The notes under the pieces: model-generated
Told to the model about the DNA's origin: nothing
The model's database searches: none
Seen by the model: only the letters and a program-made list of their open reading frames with translations
Shown: one piece after another, positions 35,044 to 43,517 of the stretch
Layout: every line of letters begins with the position of its first letter
How positions within the stretch are numbered: position 1 is the first letter of the stretch
Position numbers and translations under genes: made by a program
DNA from: Nonomuraea thailandensis
GTDB taxonomy: Bacteria > Actinomycetota > Actinomycetes > Streptosporangiales > Streptosporangiaceae
Reading direction: 5' to 3'
Length of the DNA stretch: 64,000 nucleotides
NCBI RefSeq assembly: GCF_024172165.1
Contig: NZ_JAMZEB010000002.1
Location: forward strand, 7,461,501-7,525,500

Positions 35044-37167
35044 TTAGCCCAGCAGCCCGGCCGCCCTGGCCCAGCGGTACTTCGCACCGAGGACCGCCAC
35101 GGGCTTTTCCGTCGTGTACGGGTACGCGACCACGCCGTGCTCGAACAGGTACTCGCTGGCCTCCTCAACCTCGGTGTCGCCGGCCAGTGACGCCACGACC
35201 GGCTTGACGTTGCCCTTCGCCCGCTCCTCCGCGACGACGCGCGCGATGAGCTCGGCGAAGACCATCGGCGGCGTCACGATCGTGTGCCAGTAGCCCAGCA
35301 CGAGCGCGTGGATGCGCTCGTCGGCCAGGCCCAGGCGGACCGTGTTCTCGTAGGTCGAGGGTGGCTCGCCGCCGGTGATGTCGATGGGATTGCCCGCCGC
35401 GCCGAACGGCGGGATGTAGGCGCGGAACGCCTTGTCCAGGTCGTCGGGGATGTCCATGAGGGTCAGCCCCGCGTCCACGATGGCGTCGGACAGCAGCACG
35501 CCCGAGCCGCCCGCGCCGGTGATGATGACGACGTTCTCGCCCTTGGGCGCCGGCAGGATCGGCAGCGCGCGGGCGTACTCCAGCATGTCGTTGAGGCCGG
35601 GGGCGCGCACCACGCCGGCCTGGCGCAGGATGTCGTCGTAGACCTTGTCGTCGCCGGCCAGCGCCCCGGTGTGCGAGCCCGCGGCCCGCGCGCCCATCGC
35701 GGTGCGCCCGGCCTTGAGCACGATGACCGGCTTCTCCTTGACCACGCGGCGGGCGGCCTCGACGAAGCCGCGCCCGTCCTTGAGGTCCTCCAGGTGCATG
35801 GCCACGGCCTTGGTGTTGTCGTCCTGCTCGAAGAAGGTCAGCAGGTCGTCCTCGTCCACGTCGGCCTTGTTGCCGACGCCGACGATGGCCGAGACGCCCA
35901 TCTTGGTGGTCCGGCTGAAGCCCAGGATGGCCATGCCGATGCCGCCGCTCTGGGAGGTCAGCGCCACGCTGCCGCGCACGTCGTACGGGGTGCAGAAGGT
36001 CGCGCAGAGGTTCTCGGGCGTGTAGTAGTAGCCGTAGATGTTGGGGCCGAGCATGCGCACGCCGTGCCTGCGGGCGATCTCGACGATCTCCTTCTGGCCC
36101 TCGACGTTCCCGGTCTCGGCGAAGCCGGACGGGATCATCACCGCGCCCGCGATGCCCTTCTCGCCGACCTCCTCCAGCGAGGCCGCGACGAACTTGGCGG
36201 GGATCGCGAACACGGCCACGTCCACGTCGCCGGGCACGTCCGCGACGCTCTTGTACGCCGTGAGCCCCATGATCTCGTCGGCCTTCGGGTTGATCGGGTA
36301 GATCTGCCCCTGGTAGCCGCCGTTGATGAGGTTCTTCATGACCGAGTTGCCGATCTTGCCGGTCTCGGCGGAGGCGCCGATCACGGCGACCGAGCGCGGC
36401 TTGAAGATGCGGCTCATCTGCCGCAGGATCTCCTCGCGCGGCAGCCGCTCGACCTCGGGCTGCGGCTCGCCGATGAGGATCCGCACGTCGGCGGCGACCG
36501 CGCCGTCGGCGTCGGCGAAGACGGGGTTGAGGTCCACCTCGACGATCTCGGGGATGTCCGTGACGAGCCTGCCGACGCGCTCGATCAGCGCCGCCAGCGC
36601 CTCCCTGTTCGCGGGCTCGGCTCCACGGGCACCACGCAGCACCTCGGCCGCCCTGATGTCGTCCAGCATCCTCAGCGCATCATCACCCGAAACCGGGGCA
36701 AGCCGGAAGGTCACGTCCTTAAGTACTTCAACTAGGACGCCGCCGAGACCGAACGCGATCACCTTGCCGAAGGTGGGGTCGGTGACCGCGCCCACGATGA
36801 CCTCGTGGCCGCCGCCGACGAGCTGCTGCACCTGGATGCCGTCGATCTTCGCGTCGGGGTTGTAGGCGCGGGCGTTGGCCAGGATCGTCTCGTAGCCCTG
36901 CCGCACCTCCTCCTCGCTCTTCAGGCCGACCAGCACGCCGCCGGCGTCGGTCTTGTGCAGGATGTCGGGTGAGACGATCTTGAGGACGACCGGGAGCCCG
37001 ATCTCCCCCGCCAGCCGCGCCGCCTCGTCGGCCGAGGTGGCCAGCCCTTCGCCCGGGGTGGCGATGCCGTACTCCTGGCACAGCTCGCGGCCCTCCGGGG
37101 CCGTCAGAGCGTTACGCCCTTCGGCGAGCGCCTTCTCGATGACCTGCCTGGCAGCCACTGTGCTCAT
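35044..37167 (-). CDS. Acetate-CoA ligase (ADP-forming)-like, beta-alpha domain order
   Basis: A 707-aa nucleotide-forming acyl-CoA ligase. The N-terminal ATP-grasp part (about aa 1-225) has VLKIVSPDILHKTDAGGV and VDLNPVF. A CoA-binding Rossmann domain starts near IFKPRSVAVIGASAETGKIG, followed by ligase-like domains with LTSQSGGIG and the phosphohistidine segment KAGRTAMGARAAGSHTGALAG. The order is opposite to the common alpha-beta fusion. It interconverts an acyl-CoA + ADP + Pi with acid + ATP. Start ATG 37167 has GGGAG seven bases before it. With frc and the oxalyl-CoA-decarboxylase-like gene upstream it may conserve energy from formyl- or oxalyl-CoA. Confidence 0.88.
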   Translation of the reverse strand: MSTVAARQVIEKALAEGRNALTAPEGRELCQEYGIATPGEGLATSADEAARLAGEIGLPVVLKIVSPDILHKTDAGGVLVGLKSEEEVRQGYETILANARAYNPDAKIDGIQVQQLVGGGHEVIVGAVTDPTFGKVIAFGLGGVLVEVLKDVTFRLAPVSGDDALRMLDDIRAAEVLRGARGAEPANREALAALIERVGRLVTDIPEIVEVDLNPVFADADGAVAADVRILIGEPQPEVERLPREEILRQMSRIFKPRSVAVIGASAETGKIGNSVMKNLINGGYQGQIYPINPKADEIMGLTAYKSVADVPGDVDVAVFAIPAKFVAASLEEVGEKGIAGAVMIPSGFAETGNVEGQKEIVEIARRHGVRMLGPNIYGYYYTPENLCATFCTPYDVRGSVALTSQSGGIGMAILGFSRTTKMGVSAIVGVGNKADVDEDDLLTFFEQDDNTKAVAMHLEDLKDGRGFVEAARRVVKEKPVIVLKAGRTAMGARAAGSHTGALAGDDKVYDDILRQAGVVRAPGLNDMLEYARALPILPAPKGENVVIITGAGGSGVLLSDAIVDAGLTLMDIPDDLDKAFRAYIPPFGAAGNPIDITGGEPPSTYENTVRLGLADERIHALVLGYWHTIVTPPMVFAELIARVVAEERAKGNVKPVVASLAGDTEVEEASEYLFEHGVVAYPYTTEKPVAVLGAKYRWARAAGLLG

Positions 37168-37235
37168 GGTCGCGCTCCCTACGGACCCGCCCTGGTTACG
37201 CGAGCTGCCGCTGTCGGGCCCTACTCGCCGCTCCA

Positions 37236-38459
37236 TCAGATGACTCCGTTCGACTTGAGTTCGGCCAGCTCGTCCGCGCTCACGCCGAGCTCGCCGTAGA
37301 TCTCCTGGTTGTGCTCGCCCAGCAGGGGCGGCGTCCGTACGTCCACCGGCGAGTCCGACAGCTGCAGCGGGCTGCCCACCGTCACGAACTCGCCGCGCGT
37401 CGGGTGCTCCACCTTGACGACGATGCCCTCGTCCTGGAGGCTCTCGTCCTCCACCAGCTCCTTGGTGGACAGGATCGGCCCGCACGGGATGTTCTCGGCG
37501 TTGAGCCGGTCCAGCACCGTCCACTTGTCGTGGCGGATGGTCCACTCCTCGATGAGCTGGAACATCTTGTCCAGCTTCGACAGCCGCGCCTCCGGCGTCG
37601 ACCACTCGGGGTCCTCGGCCAGCTCGGGGCGACCGATGATGCCCGAGATCGGCTTCCAGCCGACCGGCTGCACGATGACGTAGATGTAGTCGTTCGGGCC
37701 GCCGGGCGCGCAGCGCACCGCCCAGCCCGGCTGGCCGCCGCCGCTGGCGTTGCCCGAGCGCGGCACCTCGTCGCCGAACGTCTTGTTCGGGTACTCGCGC
37801 AGCGGCCCGTGGGCCAGGCGCTGCTGGTCGCGCAGCTTGACGCGGCACAGGTTCAGCACGGCGTGCTGCATGGCCACCTGTACGCGCTGCCCGCGCCCCG
37901 ACTGCTCACGCTGGTAGAGGGCGGCCAGGATGCCGGCGACCGCGTGGATGCCGGTGCCCGAGTCGCCGATCTGCGCGCCCGTGGCCAGCGGCGGGCCCTC
38001 CTCGAAGCCCGTCGTGCTCATCGAGCCGCCCATGGCCTGGGCGATCACCTCGTACGCCTTGAACTTGGCGTACCTGCCCTGGCCGAAGCCCTTGATCGAG
38101 GCGTAGATGAGGCGGGGGTTGAGCTCCTGGAGGCGCTCCCAGGAGAAGCCCATCCGGTCCACCGCGCCGGGACCGAAGTTCTCCACCAGGATGTCGGCGC
38201 TCTTCACGAGCTCGGTGAAGATCTCCTTGCCGCGCTCGCTCTTCATGTTGAGGGTGATGCTGCGCTTGTTGCAGTTCAGCATCGTGAAGTAGAGGCTGTC
38301 GACGTCGGGCAGGTCGCGCAGTTGCTGCCGGGTGATGTCACCGGTGGGGGCCTCCAGCTTGACCACGTCGGCGCCCAGCCACGCGAGCATCTGGGTGGCC
38401 GACGGGCCGGACTGGACATGGGTCATGTCGAGGACGCGGACACCTTCGAGAGCCTTCAT
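37236..38459 (-). CDS. frc: Formyl-CoA:oxalate CoA-transferase (family III)
   Basis: A 407-aa CaiB/BaiF-type CoA-transferase. It opens MKALEGVRVLDMTHVQSGPS with Gln16 as in Frc, carries the catalytic Asp in GAQIGDSGTG (D166; D169 in characterised Frc), and has the glycine loop ASGGGQPGW that closes over the active site in Frc. The body and tail (QPVGWKPISGIIGRPELAEDP, LGEHNQEIYGELG) are also Frc-like. It moves CoA from formyl-CoA to oxalate. It lies 13 bp after the ThDP enzyme gene and 68 bp before the acyl-CoA ligase, so all are probably co-transcribed. Confidence 0.9.
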   Translation of the reverse strand: MKALEGVRVLDMTHVQSGPSATQMLAWLGADVVKLEAPTGDITRQQLRDLPDVDSLYFTMLNCNKRSITLNMKSERGKEIFTELVKSADILVENFGPGAVDRMGFSWERLQELNPRLIYASIKGFGQGRYAKFKAYEVIAQAMGGSMSTTGFEEGPPLATGAQIGDSGTGIHAVAGILAALYQREQSGRGQRVQVAMQHAVLNLCRVKLRDQQRLAHGPLREYPNKTFGDEVPRSGNASGGGQPGWAVRCAPGGPNDYIYVIVQPVGWKPISGIIGRPELAEDPEWSTPEARLSKLDKMFQLIEEWTIRHDKWTVLDRLNAENIPCGPILSTKELVEDESLQDEGIVVKVEHPTRGEFVTVGSPLQLSDSPVDVRTPPLLGEHNQEIYGELGVSADELAELKSNGVI

Positions 38460-38472
38460 CTCAGCGTTTCCC

Positions 38473-40143
38473 CTACTTGTACATGGTCTGGTTCATGGTT
38501 CCGGGGGCGTACACCTCTGGGTCGACCCAGACGTTGATCAGTGAGGGCTTGCCCGACTGGCGGGCCCGCTCCAGCGCGGGGCGGATCTCGGCCGGGTCGC
38601 GGACCTCCTCGCCGTAGCCGCCCAGCAGCTTGGCGAACTCGCCGTAGCGGATGTCGCCGAGGGTGTTGCCGACGCGGGCGCGGTCCTCGCCGTACTTGGC
38701 GGCCTGGCCGTACCTGATCTGGTTCATCGAGGAGTTGTTGCCGATGACGCCGATGAACGGCAGGTCGAAGCGGACCATCGTCTCGAAGTCCCAGCCGGTC
38801 AGGCTGAAGGCGCCGTCGCCGAACAGGCAGAGCACCTCCTTGTCGCGCCGCGCCTGCTTGGCGGCCATCGCGAAGGCCATGCCGACGCCGAGCGTGCCGA
38901 GCGGGCCCGGGTCCATCCAGTGGCCGGGGGACTTGGGCTGCACGACCTGGCCGGAGAAGGTGACGATGTCGCCGCCGTCGCCGATGTAGATGGTGTCCTC
39001 GGTGAGGAACTCGTTGATCTCGTGGACCAGGCGGTAGGGGTCGATGGGCTGGGCGCCGGAGAGCTGGCGGGGCAGCCGCTTCTCGTAGGCCTGGGTCTCG
39101 ACGTTGCGCAGCTCCTCCAGCCACTCCTTGCGGCGGGCCGCGCCGTTCTCGATGCGGCCGGTGGCGGCCTGGGCGGCGGCGGAGAGGATGAGGCCGGCGT
39201 CGCCGACGATGCCGAGGTCGATGTCGCGGTTCTTGCCGACGGTGCGGTAGTCGAGGTCGATCTGGACGACCTTCGCGGTCGGCGACAGGCGCTTGCCGTA
39301 GCCCATCCGGAAGTCGAACGGGGTGCCGACGATGATGATCAGGTCGGCCTCGGTGAAGGCGTACCTGCGGCTGAGCTGGAAGTGGTGCGGGTCGCCGGGC
39401 GGGAGCGTGCCGCGGCCGGAGCCGTTCATGTACGCGGGCACGTTCAGCGAGCGCACGAAGTCGATGGCCGCGTCGGTCGCCCGGCACGTCCAGACCTGGC
39501 TGCCGAGCAGGATGCACGGCTTCTCGGCGTGCGCCAGCATGTCGGCCAGCCGCTCGACGGCCTCGGGGTCGCCCGCCTGGCGGGTGGAGGCGCGGTACTG
39601 GCCGGCCGTGGGGATGCGCGCCTTCTCGATCGGCACCTTCGCGTCGAGCACGTCACGCGGGATCTCCAGGAACGACGGCCCCGGCGCGCCGTGGTAGCAC
39701 TCGCGGAAGGCCATCGACACGATGTCGGCCACCCGTTCCGTGCTCGGCACCGTGGCCGCGAACTTGGTGATCGGGGTCATCATGTCCACGTGGGGCAGGT
39801 CCTGCAGCGAGCCCATCTTGTGCTGGCTCAGCGCGCCCTGCCCGCCGATGAGCAACATCGGGCTCTCCGCGCGGAAGGCGTTGGCCACGCCGGTCACCGC
39901 GTCGGTCGTGCCCGGGCCGGCGGTGACCACGGCGCAGCCGGGCTTGCCGGTGATGCGCGCGTACCCGTCCGCGGCGTGCGCGGCTACCTGCTCGTGGCGT
40001 ACGTCGATGACCTCGATGCCCTCATCGACGCAGCCGTCGTAGATATCGATGATGTGGCCACCGCAGAGCGTGTAGATCACGTCCACGCCCTCGGCTTTGA
40101 GTGCCTTGGCTACGAGATGACCGCCAGAGATCGTTTCCGACAT
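38473..40143 (-). CDS. ThDP enzyme, oxalyl-CoA decarboxylase-like (also resembles acetolactate synthase)
   Basis: A 556-aa ThDP enzyme. The ylide-forming Glu is in DVRHEQVAAHAADGYAR (E51), the central domain has LIIIVGTPFDFRMGYGKRL, and the ThDP/Mg motif is GDGAFSLTGW to VIGNN with 24 residues between. The C-terminus lacks the SG-x-I-x-x-LNP tail I recall in Oxc of Oxalobacter, so the exact substrate is not certain. Its place beside frc makes oxalyl-CoA decarboxylation to formyl-CoA + CO2 the most likely reaction. Two ATGs (40146 and 40143) are in frame; AAGGG is seven bases before the second. Confidence 0.82.
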   Translation of the reverse strand: MSETISGGHLVAKALKAEGVDVIYTLCGGHIIDIYDGCVDEGIEVIDVRHEQVAAHAADGYARITGKPGCAVVTAGPGTTDAVTGVANAFRAESPMLLIGGQGALSQHKMGSLQDLPHVDMMTPITKFAATVPSTERVADIVSMAFRECYHGAPGPSFLEIPRDVLDAKVPIEKARIPTAGQYRASTRQAGDPEAVERLADMLAHAEKPCILLGSQVWTCRATDAAIDFVRSLNVPAYMNGSGRGTLPPGDPHHFQLSRRYAFTEADLIIIVGTPFDFRMGYGKRLSPTAKVVQIDLDYRTVGKNRDIDLGIVGDAGLILSAAAQAATGRIENGAARRKEWLEELRNVETQAYEKRLPRQLSGAQPIDPYRLVHEINEFLTEDTIYIGDGGDIVTFSGQVVQPKSPGHWMDPGPLGTLGVGMAFAMAAKQARRDKEVLCLFGDGAFSLTGWDFETMVRFDLPFIGVIGNNSSMNQIRYGQAAKYGEDRARVGNTLGDIRYGEFAKLLGGYGEEVRDPAEIRPALERARQSGKPSLINVWVDPEVYAPGTMNQTMYK

Positions 40144-40181
40144 CATGCCACCCTTTCCCGGCGACGAAATGCTGTCTTCCG

Positions 40182-40199
40182 CATACTGCATACCGTATG
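40182..40199 (-). promoter_or_regulatory. Operator C before the oxc-like/frc operon
   Basis: CATACCGTATG (40189-40199) is a perfect CATAC-N-GTATG dyad, with an extra CATAC half-site at 40182-40186. It is about 50 bp before the oxc-like start, at the expected promoter. Confidence 0.6.
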
Positions 40200-40290
40200 A
40201 ACGCAATGGTTACTCCCTTGCGAACGGTGTGTCTAGCCCCAGGGGACAACTCGATCGGTTCGTCGGGCACACCGGCGCCCGGCACGATCC

Positions 40291-40319
40291 TTGACCCCTG
40301 TTTTTCCATACTGTATACG
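40291..40319 (+). promoter_or_regulatory. Promoter of the PanE2-like gene with operator D
   Basis: TTGACC (40291-40296) and TATACG (40314-40319) are 17 bp apart, a near-consensus promoter. The dyad CATACTGTATA (40307-40317) overlaps the -10. Confidence 0.65.
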
Positions 40320-40354
40320 GGATACACGATCCGACGCGAGAACGGGAGCGCAGC

Positions 40355-41332
40355 ATGAAGGTCGCTGTTCTTGGCGCCGGCGCCATCGGCGCATACGTGG
40401 GGGCCGCCCTCCACAGGGCGGGAGCCGAGGTGCACCTCATCGCGAGAGGCGCGCACCTCCAGGCGATTCGTCGCGCCGGTGTGCGGGTGCTCACCCCCAG
40501 GGGCGACTTCGTCGCCCATCCCCATGCCACCGACGACCCCACCCAGGTCGGTCCGGTGGACCACATCTTCCTGGGCCTCAAGGCGAACAGCTACGCCTCG
40601 GCGGGCCCCATGATCCAGCCGCTTCTGCACGAGACCACGAGCATCATCGCCGCGCAGAACGGCATCCCGTGGTGGTACTTCCACGGGCTCAAGGGCCCCT
40701 ACGAGGGCTACCGCATCGAGAGCGTCGACCCTGGCGGCGCGGTGACGACCGCGCTGCCCCTGCATCGTGCCATCGGCTGCGTCGTGTACGCCGCCACCGA
40801 GATCGAGGAGCCGGGCGTCATCCGCCACCTCGAAGGCACCCGCTTCTCCATCGGCGAGCCTGACGGCACGCTGACGGAGCGGTGTGCCGCCTTCAGCCAG
40901 GCCGCTGTGGAGGGCGGCCTGAAATGCCCGGTGGAGCGCGACCTGCGCCGGGACGTCTGGATCAAACTCATGGGAAACATCGCCTTCAACCCGATCAGCG
41001 CGCTGGCCAGAGCCACCATGGCGGGCATCTGCCGCCATGACGGCGCCAGGGAGCTGGTCGTGGCCATGATGCGGGAGACGGTGGACGTGGCCAGGCGGGT
41101 GGGCTGCGATCCGGGGATCTCCATCGAGCGCCGCCTGCGCGGCGCGGAGAAGGCGGGCGAGCACAAGACCTCAACACTCCAGGACCTGGAGAAGGGCAAG
41201 CCGCTGGAGCTCGACGTGCTGCTGGCCGCGGTGGTCGAGCTGGCCGACCTGACCGGCGCGGAGGTGCCCACACTGCGGGCGATCCACGCGGTGAGCGACC
41301 TGCTGAACGAGAATCTTGTTCGTGCGGTCTAG
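40355..41332 (+). CDS. Ketopantoate reductase family protein, PanE2-like (candidate oxalyl-CoA reductase)
   Basis: A 325-aa NAD(P)-dependent reductase. The nucleotide loop GAGAIGAYVG is at aa 7-16, LKANSY corresponds to the 'vK' position of PanE, and the catalytic Lys and Asn lie in DVWIKLMGNIAFNPISAL (helix of the ApbA_C domain). It belongs to the ApbA/PanE superfamily, but its place beside frc and an oxc-like gene is not that of pantothenate synthesis. In Methylobacterium extorquens a PanE homologue (PanE2) reduces oxalyl-CoA to glyoxylate, so this is the natural guess. GGGAG precedes the ATG. Confidence 0.85.
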   Translation: MKVAVLGAGAIGAYVGAALHRAGAEVHLIARGAHLQAIRRAGVRVLTPRGDFVAHPHATDDPTQVGPVDHIFLGLKANSYASAGPMIQPLLHETTSIIAAQNGIPWWYFHGLKGPYEGYRIESVDPGGAVTTALPLHRAIGCVVYAATEIEEPGVIRHLEGTRFSIGEPDGTLTERCAAFSQAAVEGGLKCPVERDLRRDVWIKLMGNIAFNPISALARATMAGICRHDGARELVVAMMRETVDVARRVGCDPGISIERRLRGAEKAGEHKTSTLQDLEKGKPLELDVLLAAVVELADLTGAEVPTLRAIHAVSDLLNENLVRAV

Positions 41333-41337
41333 TCCGG

Positions 41338-41362
41338 AATACCGTAGATTGCATACCGAATG
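41338..41362 (+). promoter_or_regulatory. Imperfect operator pair E
   Basis: AATACCGTAGA (41338-41348) and CATACCGAATG (41352-41362) are both imperfect forms of CATAC-N-GTATG, 14 bp apart, directly before a gene start with ribosome site GGAGGG. Confidence 0.45.
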
Positions 41363-41369
41363 GAGGGCC

Positions 41370-41728
41370 ATGAACGACGACAGCCTGACGCATCCACCGG
41401 TGCGCGAGCCCGGCATGCCGCGCCAGGCGCCGTCGGACGAGGTTCACGCGGCCATCGGCACCGTTCCCGTACCGGAGGGCATGACCGGGACCAGATCACC
41501 TGCAAGGTCATCGACGTACGGTGCGAGCCACTGTGCGCACGCGCGGGCCGCCACGACGCCGGGGACGAGCTCCCCGGCCGGGCGCCGCGCGGCGGGCGAG
41601 CGACGGCCGGGCCCCACAGGCGTCACCTCGGGCGCCGGCAACGGCTCTGCCGGCGCACGATCACCGGGGTGATGACGGGATGCCGTGCGGCGCGCCTGGC
41701 CCCCAGCCGCCGCCCGGCATCCCACTAG
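41370..41728 (+). pseudogene. Probable frameshifted small gene in the oxalate regulon
   Basis: An ATG at 41370 has GGAGGG shortly upstream and opens MNDDSLTHPPVREPG. Around 41475-41485 the apparently coding frame changes by one base: in the next frame one reads DQITCKVIDVRCEPLCARAG and then RHDAGDEL, which looks like the start of small cysteine-rich TIGR04076-like proteins (C...C..GH..GDE). Neither frame alone gives a convincing protein and the rest is degraded. A frameshift in the gene or in the read is likely. Identity is tentative. Confidence 0.35.
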
Positions 41729-41741
41729 TCACATCCAGATT

Positions 41742-41771
41742 TTGACAACCATTTTCATTCCGACGCATACT
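41742..41771 (+). promoter_or_regulatory. Zinc-uptake promoter with Zur box
   Basis: TTGACA (41742-41747) and CATACT (41766-41771) are 18 bp apart. TGACAACCATTTTCA (41743-41757) resembles the actinobacterial Zur box TGAAAAT-N-ATTTTCA and covers the -35. The ATG at 41779 falls at the expected transcription start, so the mRNA may be leaderless. Confidence 0.65.
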
Positions 41772-41778
41772 GACTCAC

Positions 41779-42741
41779 ATGATGTCAGGATTTTCCCGGT
41801 CGAGGGCTGTCGGCGTGCTGGCCGCAGCCGCCCTGCTCACCGCCACTGCAGCCTGCGGCTCCGACTCCGGCTCCGCGGAGTCCACCACCGCCGCTTCCGC
41901 GGGGAAGCCCGAGGTGGTGGCGGCGTTCTACCCGCTGCAGTGGCTGACCGAGCAGGTCGGGGGATCCGACGCGACCGTGACCGGCCTGACCGCGCCCGGC
42001 GTCGAGCCGCATGACCTGGAGCTGAGCATCCAGCAGGTCACCGAGCTCAAGGGCGCCGCGCTGACCGTCTACATCAAGGGCATCCAGCCGGCCGTGGACG
42101 ACGCCGTGGAGGCCGAGAAGAGCTTCGACGCCGCCACCGCCGTCACCACGATCCCCGCGGGCGAGCACGCGGAGGAGGGCCACGCGGAGGAGGAGGGTCA
42201 CGCCGAGGAGGAGCACGGGCACGAGGAGCTCTCCTACGACCCGCACCTCTGGCTCGACCCCTCCCGCCTGGCCACCGTCGCCACCGAGCTCGGCGAGCGC
42301 CTGGCCACGGCCGACCCCGCGCACGCCCAGGGCTACAAGGACCGCGCCGCCACGACCGCCGCCACGCTGGGCACGCTCGACCAGGAGTTCACCCAGGGGC
42401 TCAGCACGTGCACGACCAAGACGCTGGTCACCGCGCACGAGGCCTTCGGCTACCTGGCCGACCGCTACAAGCTCAAGCAGGTCGGCATCACGCTCGACCC
42501 CGAGACCGAGCCGTCGCCCACCCGCCTGTCGGAGGTGGCCAAGCTGGCCAAGGCCGAGGGCGTCACCACGATCTTCACCGAGTCCCTGGTCAGCCCGAAG
42601 GTCGCCGAGGTGCTCGCGAGCCAGGTCGGAGCCAAGACGGCCGTCCTGGACCCGCTGGAGAGCAAGCCCTCGGGGGATTACCTGTCCGCCATGCGCGATA
42701 ACCTCAAAACACTACAAACAGCACTGGGGTGTACGGCATGA
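41779..42741 (+). CDS. znuA: Zinc ABC transporter substrate-binding lipoprotein
   Basis: A 320-aa cluster-9 binding protein. The signal peptide ends in ATAACG (lipobox-like, Cys as lipidation site). Then VVAAFYPLQWLTEQVGG, GVEPHDLELS (first metal-ligand His), the His/Glu-rich flexible loop (about aa 133-152, EHAEEGHAEEEGHAEEEHG), DPHLWLDP (second His), HEAFGYLA (third His) and a distal acidic ligand near TIFTESL/LDPLES. It captures zinc outside the membrane for the permease encoded downstream. ATGA overlap with znuC. Zur box upstream. Confidence 0.94.
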   Translation: MMSGFSRSRAVGVLAAAALLTATAACGSDSGSAESTTAASAGKPEVVAAFYPLQWLTEQVGGSDATVTGLTAPGVEPHDLELSIQQVTELKGAALTVYIKGIQPAVDDAVEAEKSFDAATAVTTIPAGEHAEEGHAEEEGHAEEEHGHEELSYDPHLWLDPSRLATVATELGERLATADPAHAQGYKDRAATTAATLGTLDQEFTQGLSTCTTKTLVTAHEAFGYLADRYKLKQVGITLDPETEPSPTRLSEVAKLAKAEGVTTIFTESLVSPKVAEVLASQVGAKTAVLDPLESKPSGDYLSAMRDNLKTLQTALGCTA

Positions 42742-43517
42742 GCGAAACGGCCTTCGCGATGACCGACGGCCGGGTCTCCTTCGATGGCAAGCCCGTCCTC
42801 CGGGGGATCGACCTGACCGTCTGTCCCGGGGAGGTCGTCGCCCTCCTGGGCGCCAACGGCTCGGGCAAGTCGACGCTGGTGCGTACGCTGCTCGGCCTCA
42901 CGCCGCTGACCAGCGGCCAGACCCTGGTGTACGGCGCCCCGCCCGGCAGGTTCCGCGACTGGTGGCGCATCGGCTACGTGCCGCAGCGGCTCCAGGTCGG
43001 CGGCGGCGTGCCCGCGACCGTGCGCGAGGTCGTCGCCTCGGGCCGGATCGCCAGGCAGAGCAGGCTCCGCAGGACCAGCGCGGCCGACAGGGCGGCCGTG
43101 GCGAGCGCGCTGGAGGCCGTCAGGCTCGCCGACAGGGCGGGTGACCCCGTGCAGTCGCTGTCAGGGGGGCAGCAGCAGCGGGTGCTCATCGCCAGGGCCC
43201 TGGCCGGGGAGCCCGACACGTACGTGATGGACGAGCCCACCGCGGGCGTGGACGCCGAGACCCAGCAGTTGCTCGCCGACACGCTGGCCGGCCTGGTCGA
43301 GGCCGGCAGGACCGTGGTGCTGGTGGCGCACGAGCTGGGCCCGCTGGAGCCGATCATCACGCGCGGCGTGGTGATCCGCGAGGGCCGCATCGCCCACGAC
43401 GGCCGGCCGCCCCGCCCGGAGGGCGACTGCGCCAGGCCTGGGCACGAGCACCAGCACCCGCACGCCGAGGAGCCCGTGGGGGGCCCGCTCACCGGGTGGC
43501 AGGGGGAACCAAGGTGA
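42738..43517 (+). CDS. znuC: Zinc ABC transporter ATP-binding protein
   Basis: A 259-aa ABC ATPase with Walker A GANGSGKST, Q-loop YVPQRL, signature LSGGQQQR, Walker B YVMDEPTAG and H-loop VAHELG. The C-terminus is His-rich (GHEHQHPHAEE), a common feature of zinc importers. Start ATG 42738 overlaps znuA; its stop overlaps znuB. Confidence 0.94.
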   Translation: MSETAFAMTDGRVSFDGKPVLRGIDLTVCPGEVVALLGANGSGKSTLVRTLLGLTPLTSGQTLVYGAPPGRFRDWWRIGYVPQRLQVGGGVPATVREVVASGRIARQSRLRRTSAADRAAVASALEAVRLADRAGDPVQSLSGGQQQRVLIARALAGEPDTYVMDEPTAGVDAETQQLLADTLAGLVEAGRTVVLVAHELGPLEPIITRGVVIREGRIAHDGRPPRPEGDCARPGHEHQHPHAEEPVGGPLTGWQGEPR

